DNA of 64,000 nucleotides from Bradyrhizobium diazoefficiens (GCF_016616235.1 NZ_CP067100.1:6259001-6323000); one strand, 5' to 3'; counted from the first letter of the stretch, positions 17,817-25,635 are shown. Program-made: numbers and translations. The notes: generated by a model from the sequence alone, not told the origin.

Positions 17817-18479
17817 ATGAATCCTCTAGTGAACGTGCGCATTTGCCTGGTCACCCTCGGTCTGGCGCTAGGGTGCTACGGCCTACTATCCGCAGCCGCG
17901 GAGTTGAGCGCCGTGCCCCGGCCGGCATTTCCCTCCGATCCGACGCGGATTGCGCCCCCTGCCAGTGAGGTGCCGGACTGGCTGCCAGCCGTCCCACTGG
18001 TCAGGTCGGATCTGGAAAGCAGTCACGCCCTGATAGCCGCATTGCAGACGATCCAGCGAGGCAAGCCAGGAGGCGGCGCATCCCCCGACAATATGCGTGA
18101 CCGTTCGCGCGTCAAGCGGGCGCTTTCCTTGGCACCCTACGATGCCGAACTATGGCTCGCCCTTGCCTTGCTCGAAAGCCAGCATGATCCCAGCGGGCCC
18201 GCCATGCTTGAGGCGCTGAAAATGACGTATTTTACGGCACCGAACGACACGCGGTTGATGCCGGTGCGTCTCGATACCGCAACCCAGTTTGATGCCCTGA
18301 TTGATCCCGACTTGGCGGAGCTGGCGCGCGGCGACGTTCGACTAATGCTGGCGCGACGAGCGGAGTTGAAAACGGCCGTTGTGCTGGCCTACCGGCGGGC
18401 ATCGAAACGGGGCAAGGAGTTCCTGGAGCAAGCGGTCAAGGCGATCGACCCATCCTCCGTCGCCACATTGCGTGGGTAG
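17817..18479 (+). CDS. Membrane-anchored TPR-like protein, paralogue of the 5248 gene
   Basis: 220 residues from ATG 17817. One N-terminal hydrophobic anchor (ICLVTLGLALGCYGLLSAAA) is followed by a proline-rich linker and a helical domain. The core RALSLAPYDAELWLALALLE closely resembles KSLSCAPTDPFLWFALFWLE of the protein at 5248-6012, and both go on with alternating helices of similar length. This one sits behind a metallophosphatase gene. Function unknown; the recurrence of the family near polysaccharide genes is the only clue. Confidence 0.75.
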   Translation: MNPLVNVRICLVTLGLALGCYGLLSAAAELSAVPRPAFPSDPTRIAPPASEVPDWLPAVPLVRSDLESSHALIAALQTIQRGKPGGGASPDNMRDRSRVKRALSLAPYDAELWLALALLESQHDPSGPAMLEALKMTYFTAPNDTRLMPVRLDTATQFDALIDPDLAELARGDVRLMLARRAELKTAVVLAYRRASKRGKEFLEQAVKAIDPSSVATLRG

Positions 18480-18562
18480 GCCGATTGGATCATGCATAGG
18501 GCCCCGGCTTGCTCGTTTGCGCCTGACCGTCTAAAGTTAACGTGGATTGGGGAAATACAGCC

Positions 18563-18892
18563 ATGCGATCTTTTCTTGGAGTTCTCGCGCTTGCGTCGAG
18601 CCTGACGATCTCCGCGGCGCCTTCCTTCGCCGCCGACTACGCGGTCCCGCCTGTTGCAGTACGCCACGTATCACGTGTGCCGTATATCGATCGCGGCCCG
18701 AACCCCTATTGCGGCCCGCGCTGTGGCTGCCCGATCGTGGTTCACGTGCGGCATCGGAGCCTCGAACGCTATTACCCGTCGAGCTTCGATCCGCGCACCA
18801 AAAACGACGATCCGAACTATGCCTATGGCCGGATCCGAAGCTACGCCCGATTTGCGCATCCGGCCTTTCCCGAGCGCGTCCTGGAATATTGA
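18563..18892 (+). CDS. Small secreted protein (109 aa)
   Basis: I start at ATG 18563, which places a signal peptide (MRSFLGVLALASSLTISAAPSFA) at the N-terminus. The mature chain is rich in Tyr, Arg and Pro and contains NPYCGPRCGCPIVV, a tight three-cysteine cluster, then a basic segment ending RVLEY. The mature protein looks small and possibly disulphide-linked. No family recognised. It is convergent with the next gene across a hairpin. Confidence 0.7.
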   Translation: MRSFLGVLALASSLTISAAPSFAADYAVPPVAVRHVSRVPYIDRGPNPYCGPRCGCPIVVHVRHRSLERYYPSSFDPRTKNDDPNYAYGRIRSYARFAHPAFPERVLEY

Positions 18893-18911
18893 GATATTCA
18901 GCGAGCAGTTG

Positions 18912-18943
18912 GTTTGCGGCGACCACCTTGGCGGTCGCCAAAC
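18912..18943. terminator. Hairpin between convergent genes
   Basis: GTTTG..GGCGACC (18912-18924) pairs with GGTCGCCAAAC (18933-18943), with a two-base bulge. It lies between the ends of two convergent genes, as expected for a bidirectional terminator. No long T-run. Confidence 0.45.
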
Positions 18944-18958
18944 TCAACGCCGCTGCCG

Positions 18959-19378
18959 CTAGTTATTTCTGACCGGTGATCTGAACTCCGGAAACCGGCT
19001 CAACATCGCCGCCTTCAAAAATTTGAAGTGGGCGATTGAGGCGCCGAGCTCTTTTAGCCGGCGCTGGCCATTCAGGACCTCCTTGTCGAACAGATCCTGG
19101 TGATGACTGTCGAGTGCCTCGCGCTCGAGATATTCATCGTCACCATTGCCGAACGTCACTGCCGCCCGAGCCAAGACGTCCTCAACCCGGTTATTCAGGC
19201 CCGATTGCTCCCGCTCCGCGGCATGCAAGGCATCTTCGATCGCGACCATGATGGCCTCGATGCGCGATCGATCGGTCTCAGCATCGCGCTCAGGCGAACG
19301 TGCGCGAAACCGCTGCTCCCCTGCGAGGCGGTCCCTCAGGAAGTTGTGGGTACGGGCCCGCAAGAACAGCTGGAACAT
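18959..19378 (-). CDS. Conserved-looking helical cytoplasmic protein (139 aa)
   Basis: 139 residues from ATG 19378 with GGAAAG upstream. No signal peptide or membrane segment. The composition is charged (Arg, Glu, Asp), with a likely long helix around TDRSRIEAIMVAIEDALHAA and a second around EVLNGQRRLKELGASIAHFK, which suggests a helical bundle. No family recognised. It lies downstream of two short leftward genes (19429-19867) and may be the last gene of a small operon. Confidence 0.6.
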   Translation of the reverse strand: MFQLFLRARTHNFLRDRLAGEQRFRARSPERDAETDRSRIEAIMVAIEDALHAAEREQSGLNNRVEDVLARAAVTFGNGDDEYLEREALDSHHQDLFDKEVLNGQRRLKELGASIAHFKFLKAAMLSRFPEFRSPVRNN

Positions 19379-19428
19379 GCGTTGCTTTCCGGTTGGAGGC
19401 GCCAGACCAGAAAATGGGTCCGTGATGG

Positions 19429-19713
19429 TTAATAAAGACTAAAGCCTCCGAAGGTCTCCTCACGGCTTTGCGCCACCCATGTCTTCCAGGCACCTTCGTG
19501 TTTGGCGTATAGCTCTTGCCAGCGCTGCTCGACCGCAACGCGCCGCCGGCCCCCCTTGTCGCCTGAAAGCTGGCCGTCCGAAAAATGGACACCGGGCTGA
19601 CTATCCAGCCGCTCAAACTCGAAAGTCTCTTCGAGCGTCAAGCCAATCAAGACGCGCCGTCCGCTTCCATCAACAAAGTACCGGCGTGGAGCGTTATTCC
19701 TCAGGTCAGTCAT
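19429..19713 (-). CDS. Small cytoplasmic protein (94 aa)
   Basis: 94 residues starting at ATG 19713, which overlaps the stop of the upstream small gene by 8 bases; such overlap supports translation coupling. The N-terminal half reads as a short beta domain (RYFVDGSGRRVLIGLTLEE) and the C-terminal half as a charged helix with Trp (EQRWQELYAKHEGAWKTWVA). Not recognised. Confidence 0.6.
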   Translation of the reverse strand: MTDLRNNAPRRYFVDGSGRRVLIGLTLEETFEFERLDSQPGVHFSDGQLSGDKGGRRRVAVEQRWQELYAKHEGAWKTWVAQSREETFGGFSLY

Positions 19714-19867
19714 GGCGCGCCTCTTCCCAGATCCACGGACCGTTTAGCGCACCTAGTCGGCGCGCATAGGCCCAAACGAAGAGCGGCCCACCCACAGCCG
19801 GGATGGCCAAGGCAACGAGCCAGATCATCGGGTCCAATCCCAACTCAACCGCGCGCAGAAGCATCAT
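19706..19867 (-). CDS. Very small membrane protein (53 aa)
   Basis: The paired ATGs at 19867 and 19864 give 53 or 52 residues. One hydrophobic helix (PMIWLVALAIPAVGGPLFVWAY) is followed by a basic ARR and an acidic tail. The stop overlaps the start of the gene at 19713, suggesting a two-gene message. A longer frame to 19942 exists but its extra residues look non-coding. Function unknown. Confidence 0.5.
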   Translation of the reverse strand: MMLLRAVELGLDPMIWLVALAIPAVGGPLFVWAYARRLGALNGPWIWEEARHD

Positions 19868-20030
19868 CGACCTGCAAATCTGCGCGCAACCTAGCCACCA
19901 CCATCCCGGTAGACAACGGGAGCCGCGATTTAACCTAACCATACATGGTTATCGTCGCGGAGATGTATTCGCTATCCACTCACTTCCGCAAACGTCCGGG
20001 TCGAGGCAATCCAATACTGGTTGCATATCC

Positions 20031-20186
20031 TCAAAATGCCCGCCGCGTGGCCGGGCGCGACGAAGGACCATAGGGTGCGTAGATTTGGCGCATATGCTTT
20101 CGCTTGCGCGATTGCCAGGCGCGGGCAGCGTAACCAACTCCGAAGCCGGCTGAGAAGACCAAGATCAGGATCAGGAATGGCGCCAT
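20031..20186 (-). CDS. Tiny one-helix membrane protein, GxGYxxR family (51 aa)
   Basis: Translated by hand from ATG 20186 to TGA 20031. One hydrophobic helix (MAPFLILILVFSAGFGVGYA) is followed by a strongly basic stretch (RAWQSRKRKHMR) and a Pro/Ser tail. The core FGVGYAARAWQSRKRK and the later YAPYGPSS align with FGAGYATRSVVSHRRR and WKPYVRPS of the protein at 27789-28010. That match between two loci argues that both are real genes. The positive-inside rule puts the tail in the cytoplasm. A GGAAAG lies about 9 bases before the start. Confidence 0.6.
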   Translation of the reverse strand: MAPFLILILVFSAGFGVGYAARAWQSRKRKHMRQIYAPYGPSSRPATRRAF

Positions 20187-20342
20187 TCGGAAGTCTTTCC
20201 ATTTGCGGAACGTTTCCTTCTCCCAGACGCAGCATTCTCATCGTGCAGTTGTGTCGATATCATGATGAGTGCTGCTGATTTTGTTGTCAGGCACGAGAGC
20301 TCTTGGGCAGCAATCTGCTTGAAGATCGATCACCCGCTACGA

Positions 20343-20498
20343 TCAACCGAGGAACCATAGAAATAGTTTCACTACCAGCAGCGTGATGAAATAGACCCAG
20401 CCGGCCATTGCGATTAGCGCCACACTGAAGAACGCGCCCTCGAATGCGCGTTCTCTGATCTTGGTGAGAGGCAACGCTGCCCAAGTTTTTTGAAGCAT
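20343..20498 (-). CDS. Tiny membrane protein (51 aa), aromatic C-terminal helix
   Basis: Translated by hand from ATG 20498 to TGA 20343. A short N-terminal part with basic residues (LTKIRERAFEGA) precedes a long hydrophobic helix (FFSVALIAMAGWVYFITLLV) that ends VKLFLWFLG. Codon usage and the clean hydrophobic pattern support coding; the better-scoring alternative frame over the same bases gives no sensible protein. The ribosome-binding site is weak. Function unknown; it lies among other small membrane-protein genes. Confidence 0.55.
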   Translation of the reverse strand: MLQKTWAALPLTKIRERAFEGAFFSVALIAMAGWVYFITLLVVKLFLWFLG

Positions 20499-20658
20499 TC
20501 CCGTATTCGCATCGTTCGTTTATGCGATCATAGCCGAACGAATTCGACGATCTCGTGACGCTCGCCCTGACAAGAGCGTGTTGCGGGATCTAGAGATGAT
20601 TCAGAGAGACAATTTTCACGCACTTGAATTGGATCAAGAGAATGAATTGCCGCGCGAT

Positions 20659-21063
20659 CTAACGCGGAACGACCGGCACGAGATCCGCAGCTTGGCCGTC
20701 CGGGCCGGAACGGCCGCGAAACAGGAAGAAACCCTTGTCCGTCGAGACAATGTCTCCTGGCTGTAACGTGTCGTCACTCAGCACACGCGCGGTGGCTATC
20801 TTCTCCGGCGAATCCGGCGCGACCATGCGCAGCGGCGCATTGAGCCGCCAGTCCAGCCGCGCCCGCTTCGCACGTGAGCGCGCCTCCCCGATCCGGCGCT
20901 TCCAGTCCTCGCGGGAGATAAGACTATCCCCCGAAGGAGCGAGATCATTGGCCATTTGCTCGACATTCGGACTCGTCGAGCCCTCGTCGGCAGCCCGAAC
21001 CCGGCCGCCCCAGCCCTCCGCCATCAAGGCCAGCACAATCATGGCAACGAAATGTGCTTTCAT
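20659..21063 (-). CDS. Secreted protein of unknown function (134 aa)
   Basis: I start at ATG 21063, which gives a signal peptide (KAHFVAMIVLALMAEGWGG) before AADEG; longer starts (21108, 21390) lack sense. The mature part has a helical charged segment (REDWKRRIGEARSRAKRARL) and a C-terminal beta-like segment with DDTLQPGDIVSTDKGFFLF, reminiscent of a small SH3- or hedgehog/intein-like turn that presents an outlet for oligomerisation. That resemblance is weak. The gene diverges from the protease gene at 21426. Confidence 0.6.
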   Translation of the reverse strand: MKAHFVAMIVLALMAEGWGGRVRAADEGSTSPNVEQMANDLAPSGDSLISREDWKRRIGEARSRAKRARLDWRLNAPLRMVAPDSPEKIATARVLSDDTLQPGDIVSTDKGFFLFRGRSGPDGQAADLVPVVPR

Positions 21064-21425
21064 GCGGAATATCGCGATCGTTTGGCCATCGGCTACATCG
21101 TAGTTCATTGTTTCAGCTGTGTCTGCCAGACATTGGATTCCCGTCAAAGGTCCAAGGCTTTTTCGACGAACCGATTTCACCTTTTGCAGCATTGGGCGGT
21201 CAATTGACGCCTGTTCTCTGGTCAGCAGTTCTTGGGCAATGCATCGCGTCGCATGATTGCACGACGACACACACTGAAGTGCCACGGTCATGTCTGCTTG
21301 CAATCGAGGTAAGAGTCGCGATTTTGCACAACCCAATTCGTCGTGCACACAATCTCTCGCCAAACTTCCGCTCGATAGCCGTCTCATCATCTTTCAACGG
21401 CGGAACCCAAACGAGGACTGCGATC
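21064..21425. other. Divergent intergenic region
   Basis: 362 bases between a leftward secreted-protein gene and the rightward protease gene. Open frames cross it but their translations are not protein-like. It should contain both promoters; I see no clear operator. Confidence 0.4.
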
Positions 21426-21986
21426 ATGGGGTGCGTGAAGTGGCTACTGGCCGCCGCGGTGCTTGTTCTCCTTGAATCATCCCCCGCGTTCGCGGAAGAG
21501 GATCGCGTTTTGCCACCTATGGCCTTCACGCTCTTTTGTAAACGTCTTCCTGCGGAATGCAGCCAACGCATGGGCACGCAGGAGACAAGAACCCGACTCG
21601 ACTATCTCGCGCTTTGGCATGACCTGAATCTGGTCAACACGGCGGTAAACACCAGCATCACACCGGTTGAGAATGGAGCCTCTGAGATCAATCTCAATTG
21701 GCAGATCTTTCCAGTGGAGGGCAACTGCGCAGACTATGCTGTGACCAAGCGCCACCTCTTGTTGAACGCGGGTTGGGCCTCGTCTGCGTTGCTACTGGCT
21801 GAGGTCGTCGTCCGCAAGACGGGCGAACATCACCTTGTGCTCATCGTAAAGAAAAACGGAGATTACCTGGTTCTTGACAATCGCAAACCTGCAATCGTCA
21901 AGCTTATCCAGGCGCTCCGGGACTACAACATCGTTCGGGCACAGAGCGACGAATCATCGAAGTTCTGGACACGACGTCTGACTTAG
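21426..21986 (+). CDS. Second BTLCP/LapG-like cysteine protease
   Basis: 186 residues from ATG 21426, preceded by GAGGA at 21413-21417. The much longer upstream frame is not coding-like. A signal peptide (WLLAAAVLVLLESSPAFA) precedes the protease domain. The triad appears as Cys101 in VEGNCADYAV, His135 or 136 in TGEHHLVLIV and Asp151 in YLVLDNR. Overall it mirrors the protease at 16265-16876 (PVEGNC versus PDRGDC, KRHLLLNAGW versus KRHELLSHGW). The residues flanking the catalytic Cys are Asn and Ala, so the Asp/Glu calcium site of LapG is absent. Likely periplasmic; substrate unknown. Confidence 0.87.
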   Translation: MGCVKWLLAAAVLVLLESSPAFAEEDRVLPPMAFTLFCKRLPAECSQRMGTQETRTRLDYLALWHDLNLVNTAVNTSITPVENGASEINLNWQIFPVEGNCADYAVTKRHLLLNAGWASSALLLAEVVVRKTGEHHLVLIVKKNGDYLVLDNRKPAIVKLIQALRDYNIVRAQSDESSKFWTRRLT

Positions 21987-22071
21987 CCGGAAACCAAGCC
22001 TGGCAATTTTCCAATGAGATTCGCCGAGATTGATCGGAGAACAAGCCGGTTCAGCGAATAGAGCGATTTCA

Positions 22072-22587
22072 ATGCAGGCTGCAGTATTCTTCGATCGTGA
22101 CGGCGTCCTCAACGAGGACGATGGCTACGCTTTCGAGCCGAGCAAGATTCGATGGATCAAGGGCGCGATGGAAGCCGTCCGAGCCGTCAATCAATCCGGC
22201 TATCTTGCCTTTGTGGTGACAAACCAGTCGGGTGTCGCAAGGGGTTTCTATGCAGAACAACAGGCTCGAGGGCTTCACGCATGGATGACGGACCAGTTGG
22301 CAAGTGTTGGCGCGCGCATTGATGAGTTCGCTTACTGTCCTCACCATCCCGAGGGCACCATTGCGGAGTATCGGCACGCATGTATTTGCCGAAAGCCGCA
22401 GCCAGGCATGATCAACGAACTGGTAAAGCGGCATTCCATCGACATCGGCCGAAGCATATTGGTTGGCGACAAGCAGAGTGACATTGAGGCTGCAGCCGGC
22501 GCAGGCATTACCGGGCACATATTTCGGGGAGCAGACTTGGAGGCGTTTATCGTTCCGCTCCTGCTGCAACTGAAACAATTGCGCTAA
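22072..22587 (+). CDS. gmhB: GmhB, D,D-heptose 1,7-bisphosphate 7-phosphatase (HAD-IIIA)
   Basis: 171 residues from ATG 22072. A TTG 42 bases upstream is in frame, but family members begin right at the catalytic strand. Asp8 and Asp10 in FFDRDGVLNED are the HAD nucleophile and acid. VVTNQSGVARG is motif II and RKPQPGM with VGDKQSDIEAA are motifs III and IV. The zinc loop is visible as Cys89, His91, Cys104 and Cys106 (YCPHHP and CICRKP). It removes the 7-phosphate after the HldE kinase step, so its role connects directly to the genes at the left edge. Confidence 0.92.
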   Translation: MQAAVFFDRDGVLNEDDGYAFEPSKIRWIKGAMEAVRAVNQSGYLAFVVTNQSGVARGFYAEQQARGLHAWMTDQLASVGARIDEFAYCPHHPEGTIAEYRHACICRKPQPGMINELVKRHSIDIGRSILVGDKQSDIEAAAGAGITGHIFRGADLEAFIVPLLLQLKQLR

Positions 22588-22683
22588 TCTCGGTTCGGGC
22601 GAGAATGAGTTCGTCGTCCGAGACGGAGGGAACCCCACCCTCAGCGTCGGGTTGTCCAAGCGACAAGAACGGCCGAAATTGTG

Positions 22684-22857
22684 ATGTCTCGCAACAAGAG
22701 TACGCGCTGGACCGAAGATCAGGAATCGTTGCTGCTCAAATTGGATGCCGAAGGGCATCCGCTGCGGCTGATCGCCGCAAAACTGGAGCGCTCTGAGCGA
22801 TCGGTCTCGATACGGCTTGCCCAACTCAAGAAGGCTGGTCGACGTTTGCAGCGTTAG
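22684..22857 (+). CDS. 57-residue helix-turn-helix (Myb/SANT-like) protein
   Basis: Translated by hand from ATG 22684 to TAG 22857. The chain has three predicted helices: RWTEDQESLLLKLDAEG, LRLIAAKLERS and ERSVSIRLAQLKK. The W..ED...L..L pattern and the I.A..L.RS..SV..R motif resemble GcrA-, Myb- or SANT-like small DNA-binding domains. A protein of the same length and pattern is encoded at 25201. It lies between gmhB and rfbA, all rightward. A DNA-binding role is inference. Confidence 0.7.
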   Translation: MSRNKSTRWTEDQESLLLKLDAEGHPLRLIAAKLERSERSVSIRLAQLKKAGRRLQR

Positions 22858-23013
22858 TTGGCAGACAATCCCTTTTTCAGATTCGCATGCTAGCGCTGCC
22901 TTTGGTCCCGCGACTGTTTGCCGGTGAAATGACGTCGCGACGCCACAACCGCTTGCATGCGCCGTGCCATCCGTTATCAAGTGGCGGTTGCTGAGCCAAA
23001 GCTCCGAGGGCGC

Positions 23014-23904
23014 ATGAAGGGCATCATCCTGGCAGGGGGAACGGGTTCGCGGCTCTATCCTGTGACGGCCGTCGTGTCGAAGCAACTGCTGCCTGTCTTC
23101 GACAAGCCGATGATCTATTATCCGCTGTCCACGCTGATGCTGGCCGGCATCCGCGACATTCTGGTCATCACGACGCCGCAGGATCAACCGCTGTTTCAGC
23201 GCCTGCTCGGCGACGGAGCGGAGATCGGCCTTTCCTTTTCCTATATCTGCCAGGAAACCCCGCGAGGGCTGGCCGATGCCTTCCTCATCGGTCGCGACTT
23301 CATCGGCAAGGACTCCGTCGCCCTGGTGCTCGGCGACAACATCTTCTACGGCAACCGCCTCCAGGAACTGCTCGTGCAGGTCGCCTCGCGAAAGAAAGGC
23401 GCCACGATCTTCGGCTATACCGTCAAGTCCGCGGAGCAATATGGCGTCGTCGAGCTCGACGGCGATTTCCGCGCGCTGTCGATCGAGGAGAAGCCGGTAA
23501 ATCCAAAGTCGAATGTCGCCGTCACGGGGCTCTATTTCTACGATAACGATGTCGTGGATATCGCAGCGGGCATTACCCCCTCGCCGCGCGGCGAGCTCGA
23601 GATCACCGACATCAACAATGCCTATCTCGCGCGTGGAGATCTCTACGTGCAGCCGCTCGGCCGCGGCATGGCCTGGCTCGACACCGGCACGCATTCATCG
23701 CTGGTCGAAGCCAGCCACTTCGTCCAGATCCTGGAGCAGCGCCAGGGGCTGCGCATCGCCTGCCCGGAGGAGATTGCGCTCCGGCAGGGATACATCTCCC
23801 TTGCGGCCTTCGAGAAGCTGGCGCAAAAGAACGCCAAGAGCAGCTACGGCCAGTATCTGCTGTCGGTCTACCGCTCGTTCGGGCGCGAGGCGGGCGGCTC
23901 CTGA
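23014..23904 (+). CDS. rfbA: RfbA, glucose-1-phosphate thymidylyltransferase
   Basis: 296 residues from ATG 23014, with GAGGG just upstream. The frame can be read from 22957, but the family begins with MKGIILAGG. The nucleotide-binding [11 protein letters not shown], the [20 protein letters not shown] stretch, LGDNIFYG and [10 protein letters not shown] are all present and the length is normal. It makes dTDP-glucose from glucose-1-phosphate and dTTP. rfbB follows after 12 bases, so they form one operon. Confidence 0.97.
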   Translation: MKGIILAGGTGSRLYPVTAVVSKQLLPVFDKPMIYYPLSTLMLAGIRDILVITTPQDQPLFQRLLGDGAEIGLSFSYICQETPRGLADAFLIGRDFIGKDSVALVLGDNIFYGNRLQELLVQVASRKKGATIFGYTVKSAEQYGVVELDGDFRALSIEEKPVNPKSNVAVTGLYFYDNDVVDIAAGITPSPRGELEITDINNAYLARGDLYVQPLGRGMAWLDTGTHSSLVEASHFVQILEQRQGLRIACPEEIALRQGYISLAAFEKLAQKNAKSSYGQYLLSVYRSFGREAGGS

Positions 23905-23916
23905 AACAGAGACCGA

Positions 23917-24978
23917 ATGCGCTTTGAGAGCATCACCATCTTCGTGACCGGCGGTGCGGGCTTCATCGGCTCGGCCGTGATCCGGCATCTGTTGGCCGAT
24001 ACCGGTGCGCGCATCGTCAACATCGACAAGCTGACCTACGCGGCCAACCTCGATTCACTGCCCGGCGCGTCTGGCCATCCGCGCTATGTCTTCGCGCAGC
24101 AATGCATCGGCGATGCCGCCGGTTTGCGGACATTGTTCGAGCAATACCAGCCGGACGCCGTGATGAATCTGGCCGCGGAAAGCCACGTCGACCGTTCGAG
24201 CGACGGCCCGGCGGAATTCATCCAGACCAACGTGGTCGGCACGTTCACGCTGCTGCAGGAGGCGCTGCGCCACTGGCAGGGATCGACGCCTGCGCGCCGC
24301 GCGCGCTTCCGCTTTCTTCACGTCTCGACCGACGAGGTGTTCGGATCGCTCGGCCCCAACGGCCTGTTCGGCGAGGACACCGCCTATGCGCCGAACTCGC
24401 CTTATTCAGCGAGCAAGGCCTCGTCGGACCATCTCGTGCGCGCGTGGCGGCAGACCTACGGGCTTCCCACCATCGTGACGAACTGCTCGAACAATTACGG
24501 CCCCTGCCAATTTCCCGAGAAGCTCATTCCGCACATGATCATTCGCGGACTGGCGGGCGAACCGTTGCCGGTCTATGGCGACGGCGCCCACATCCGCGAC
24601 TGGCTCTATGTCACAGATCACGCGGAAGCGCTGACGCTGACTCTCGAGCACGGCAGGGTCGGCGAGACCTACAACATCGGCGCGCGCTGCGAACGGTCCA
24701 ATCTCGACGTGGTGGAGCGCATCTGCGATCTGCTCGACGAGATTTCGCCTGGTGCCGCGAAGCGTCGCGGCCTGATCGGCTTCGTGGCCGACCGGCCCGG
24801 CCACGACCTCCGCTACGCCATGGACCCCGGCAAGATCGAACGCGAACTCGGCTGGCGGCCGCGCGAGGATTTCGAGAGCGGACTTGCCAAGACCGTCCGC
24901 TGGTTTTGCGACAACCGAACATGGTGGCAGAACATCCTCGATCGCGGCTATCGGAGCGCACGCATCGGTCTAGGCTAG
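23917..24978 (+). CDS. rfbB: RfbB, dTDP-glucose 4,6-dehydratase
   Basis: 353 residues. The NAD-binding TGGAGFIG is at 11-18, the STDEVFG catalytic segment at 137-143 and the YSASK active-site motif at 163-167 (Tyr163, Lys167). It converts dTDP-glucose to dTDP-4-keto-6-deoxyglucose. No rfbC or rfbD follows, so the later rhamnose steps, or another branch from the keto sugar, must be encoded elsewhere. Confidence 0.97.
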   Translation: MRFESITIFVTGGAGFIGSAVIRHLLADTGARIVNIDKLTYAANLDSLPGASGHPRYVFAQQCIGDAAGLRTLFEQYQPDAVMNLAAESHVDRSSDGPAEFIQTNVVGTFTLLQEALRHWQGSTPARRARFRFLHVSTDEVFGSLGPNGLFGEDTAYAPNSPYSASKASSDHLVRAWRQTYGLPTIVTNCSNNYGPCQFPEKLIPHMIIRGLAGEPLPVYGDGAHIRDWLYVTDHAEALTLTLEHGRVGETYNIGARCERSNLDVVERICDLLDEISPGAAKRRGLIGFVADRPGHDLRYAMDPGKIERELGWRPREDFESGLAKTVRWFCDNRTWWQNILDRGYRSARIGLG

Positions 24979-25098
24979 CGAAAACACCGTGATCTTACGG
25001 AGCGGTGCGCACCAACTTCGTCCCGGTAAGGTTGAGAGGTTAGCTTAATCCGCGTTGTTTGTTGCGAACGCCGCGGGATCGCATATCCATTGTCGCAC

Positions 25099-25169
25099 CC
25101 GGGCTGCCCCAAGCCCGGCCCCACCCAAGCAAAGCCGTCGAGCGAACATGGGTCCGCTTGGCGGCTTTG
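25099..25169 (+). promoter_or_regulatory. Structured leader upstream of the second mini-HTH gene
   Basis: Two stem-loops lie side by side. CCGGGCT (25099-25105) pairs with AGCCCGG (25112-25118), and CAAAGCCG (25130-25137) pairs with CGGCTTTG (25162-25169). They end 31 bases before ATG 25201. The first could end rfbB transcription; the pair could also form a leader that controls the short gene. Inference only. Confidence 0.45.
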
Positions 25170-25200
25170 TCGTTGTGTCGACGAGAGGATGATTTTGGTT

Positions 25201-25374
25201 ATGGCGCGCAGGCCCTGGTCGTTCAAGGAAGACCGCCGGCTGATGGAGTTGGCCAAGTCTTCGACATCGCTGGAAGAGGCGGCGAAGCTTCTCGGTCGCT
25301 CGCCCGATGCGATCAAGCGCATGGCCTTGCGGCTCGGCCTGTCGCTGAAATCCAAGGGCGCCAAGAAGAGCTAG
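25201..25374 (+). CDS. 57-residue helix-turn-helix (Myb/SANT-like) protein, paralogue
   Basis: ATG 25201 to TAG 25374, with AGAGGA about 11 bases upstream. The chain PWSFKEDRRLMELAKSS, LEEAAKLLGRS and PDAIKRMALRLG repeats the three-helix plan of the 22684 protein: W..(K/E)ED..L..L, then AA.LL.RS..A...R...L. The length is identical. A small basic tail (KSKGAKKS) fits a nucleic-acid-binding protein. It lies downstream of rfbB behind a structured leader. Function unknown. Confidence 0.75.
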   Translation: MARRPWSFKEDRRLMELAKSSTSLEEAAKLLGRSPDAIKRMALRLGLSLKSKGAKKS

Positions 25375-25470
25375 CCGCCAAGCGGAAGGCCCGCTGCGTT
25401 GAGTTGGGGAACCACACCCAGCGCTCCGCGTTGTCTCTGCAGAATCTGCTGAGAAGGCGGAGATTCCATT

Positions 25471-25635
25471 GTGGTGCATTATTTCATTATCGCGGCATCG
25501 ATCTGGCTAGCTCTTAACATTGCATTCGTAGTCCTACGGCTCTGGGTCACCAGGCCGGAACGCCGTCGGGCCGGCCCCATGAGCGGTCAGCCAAGCGCTG
25601 TTCGGCTCAGGGCGCATCCATATCGCCGGGCGTGA
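25471..25635 (+). CDS. Tiny one-helix membrane protein (54 aa)
   Basis: Tandem GTG codons at 25471 and 25474 follow GGCGGAGA at 25457-25464, a good ribosome-binding site. The product has one hydrophobic helix (YFIIAASIWLALNIAFVVLR), then LWVTRPERRRAG and a basic tail. It ends at TGA 25635. No family recognised; in plan it resembles the other tiny helix-plus-basic-tail proteins of the window. Confidence 0.6.
   Translation: MVHYFIIAASIWLALNIAFVVLRLWVTRPERRRAGPMSGQPSAVRLRAHPYRRA

Noticed and set aside
22069..23694. 541-codon leftward frame across gmhB and rfbA
   Set aside because: It is antisense to two recognised enzymes and spans the gap between them; a by-product of GC-rich codon bias.
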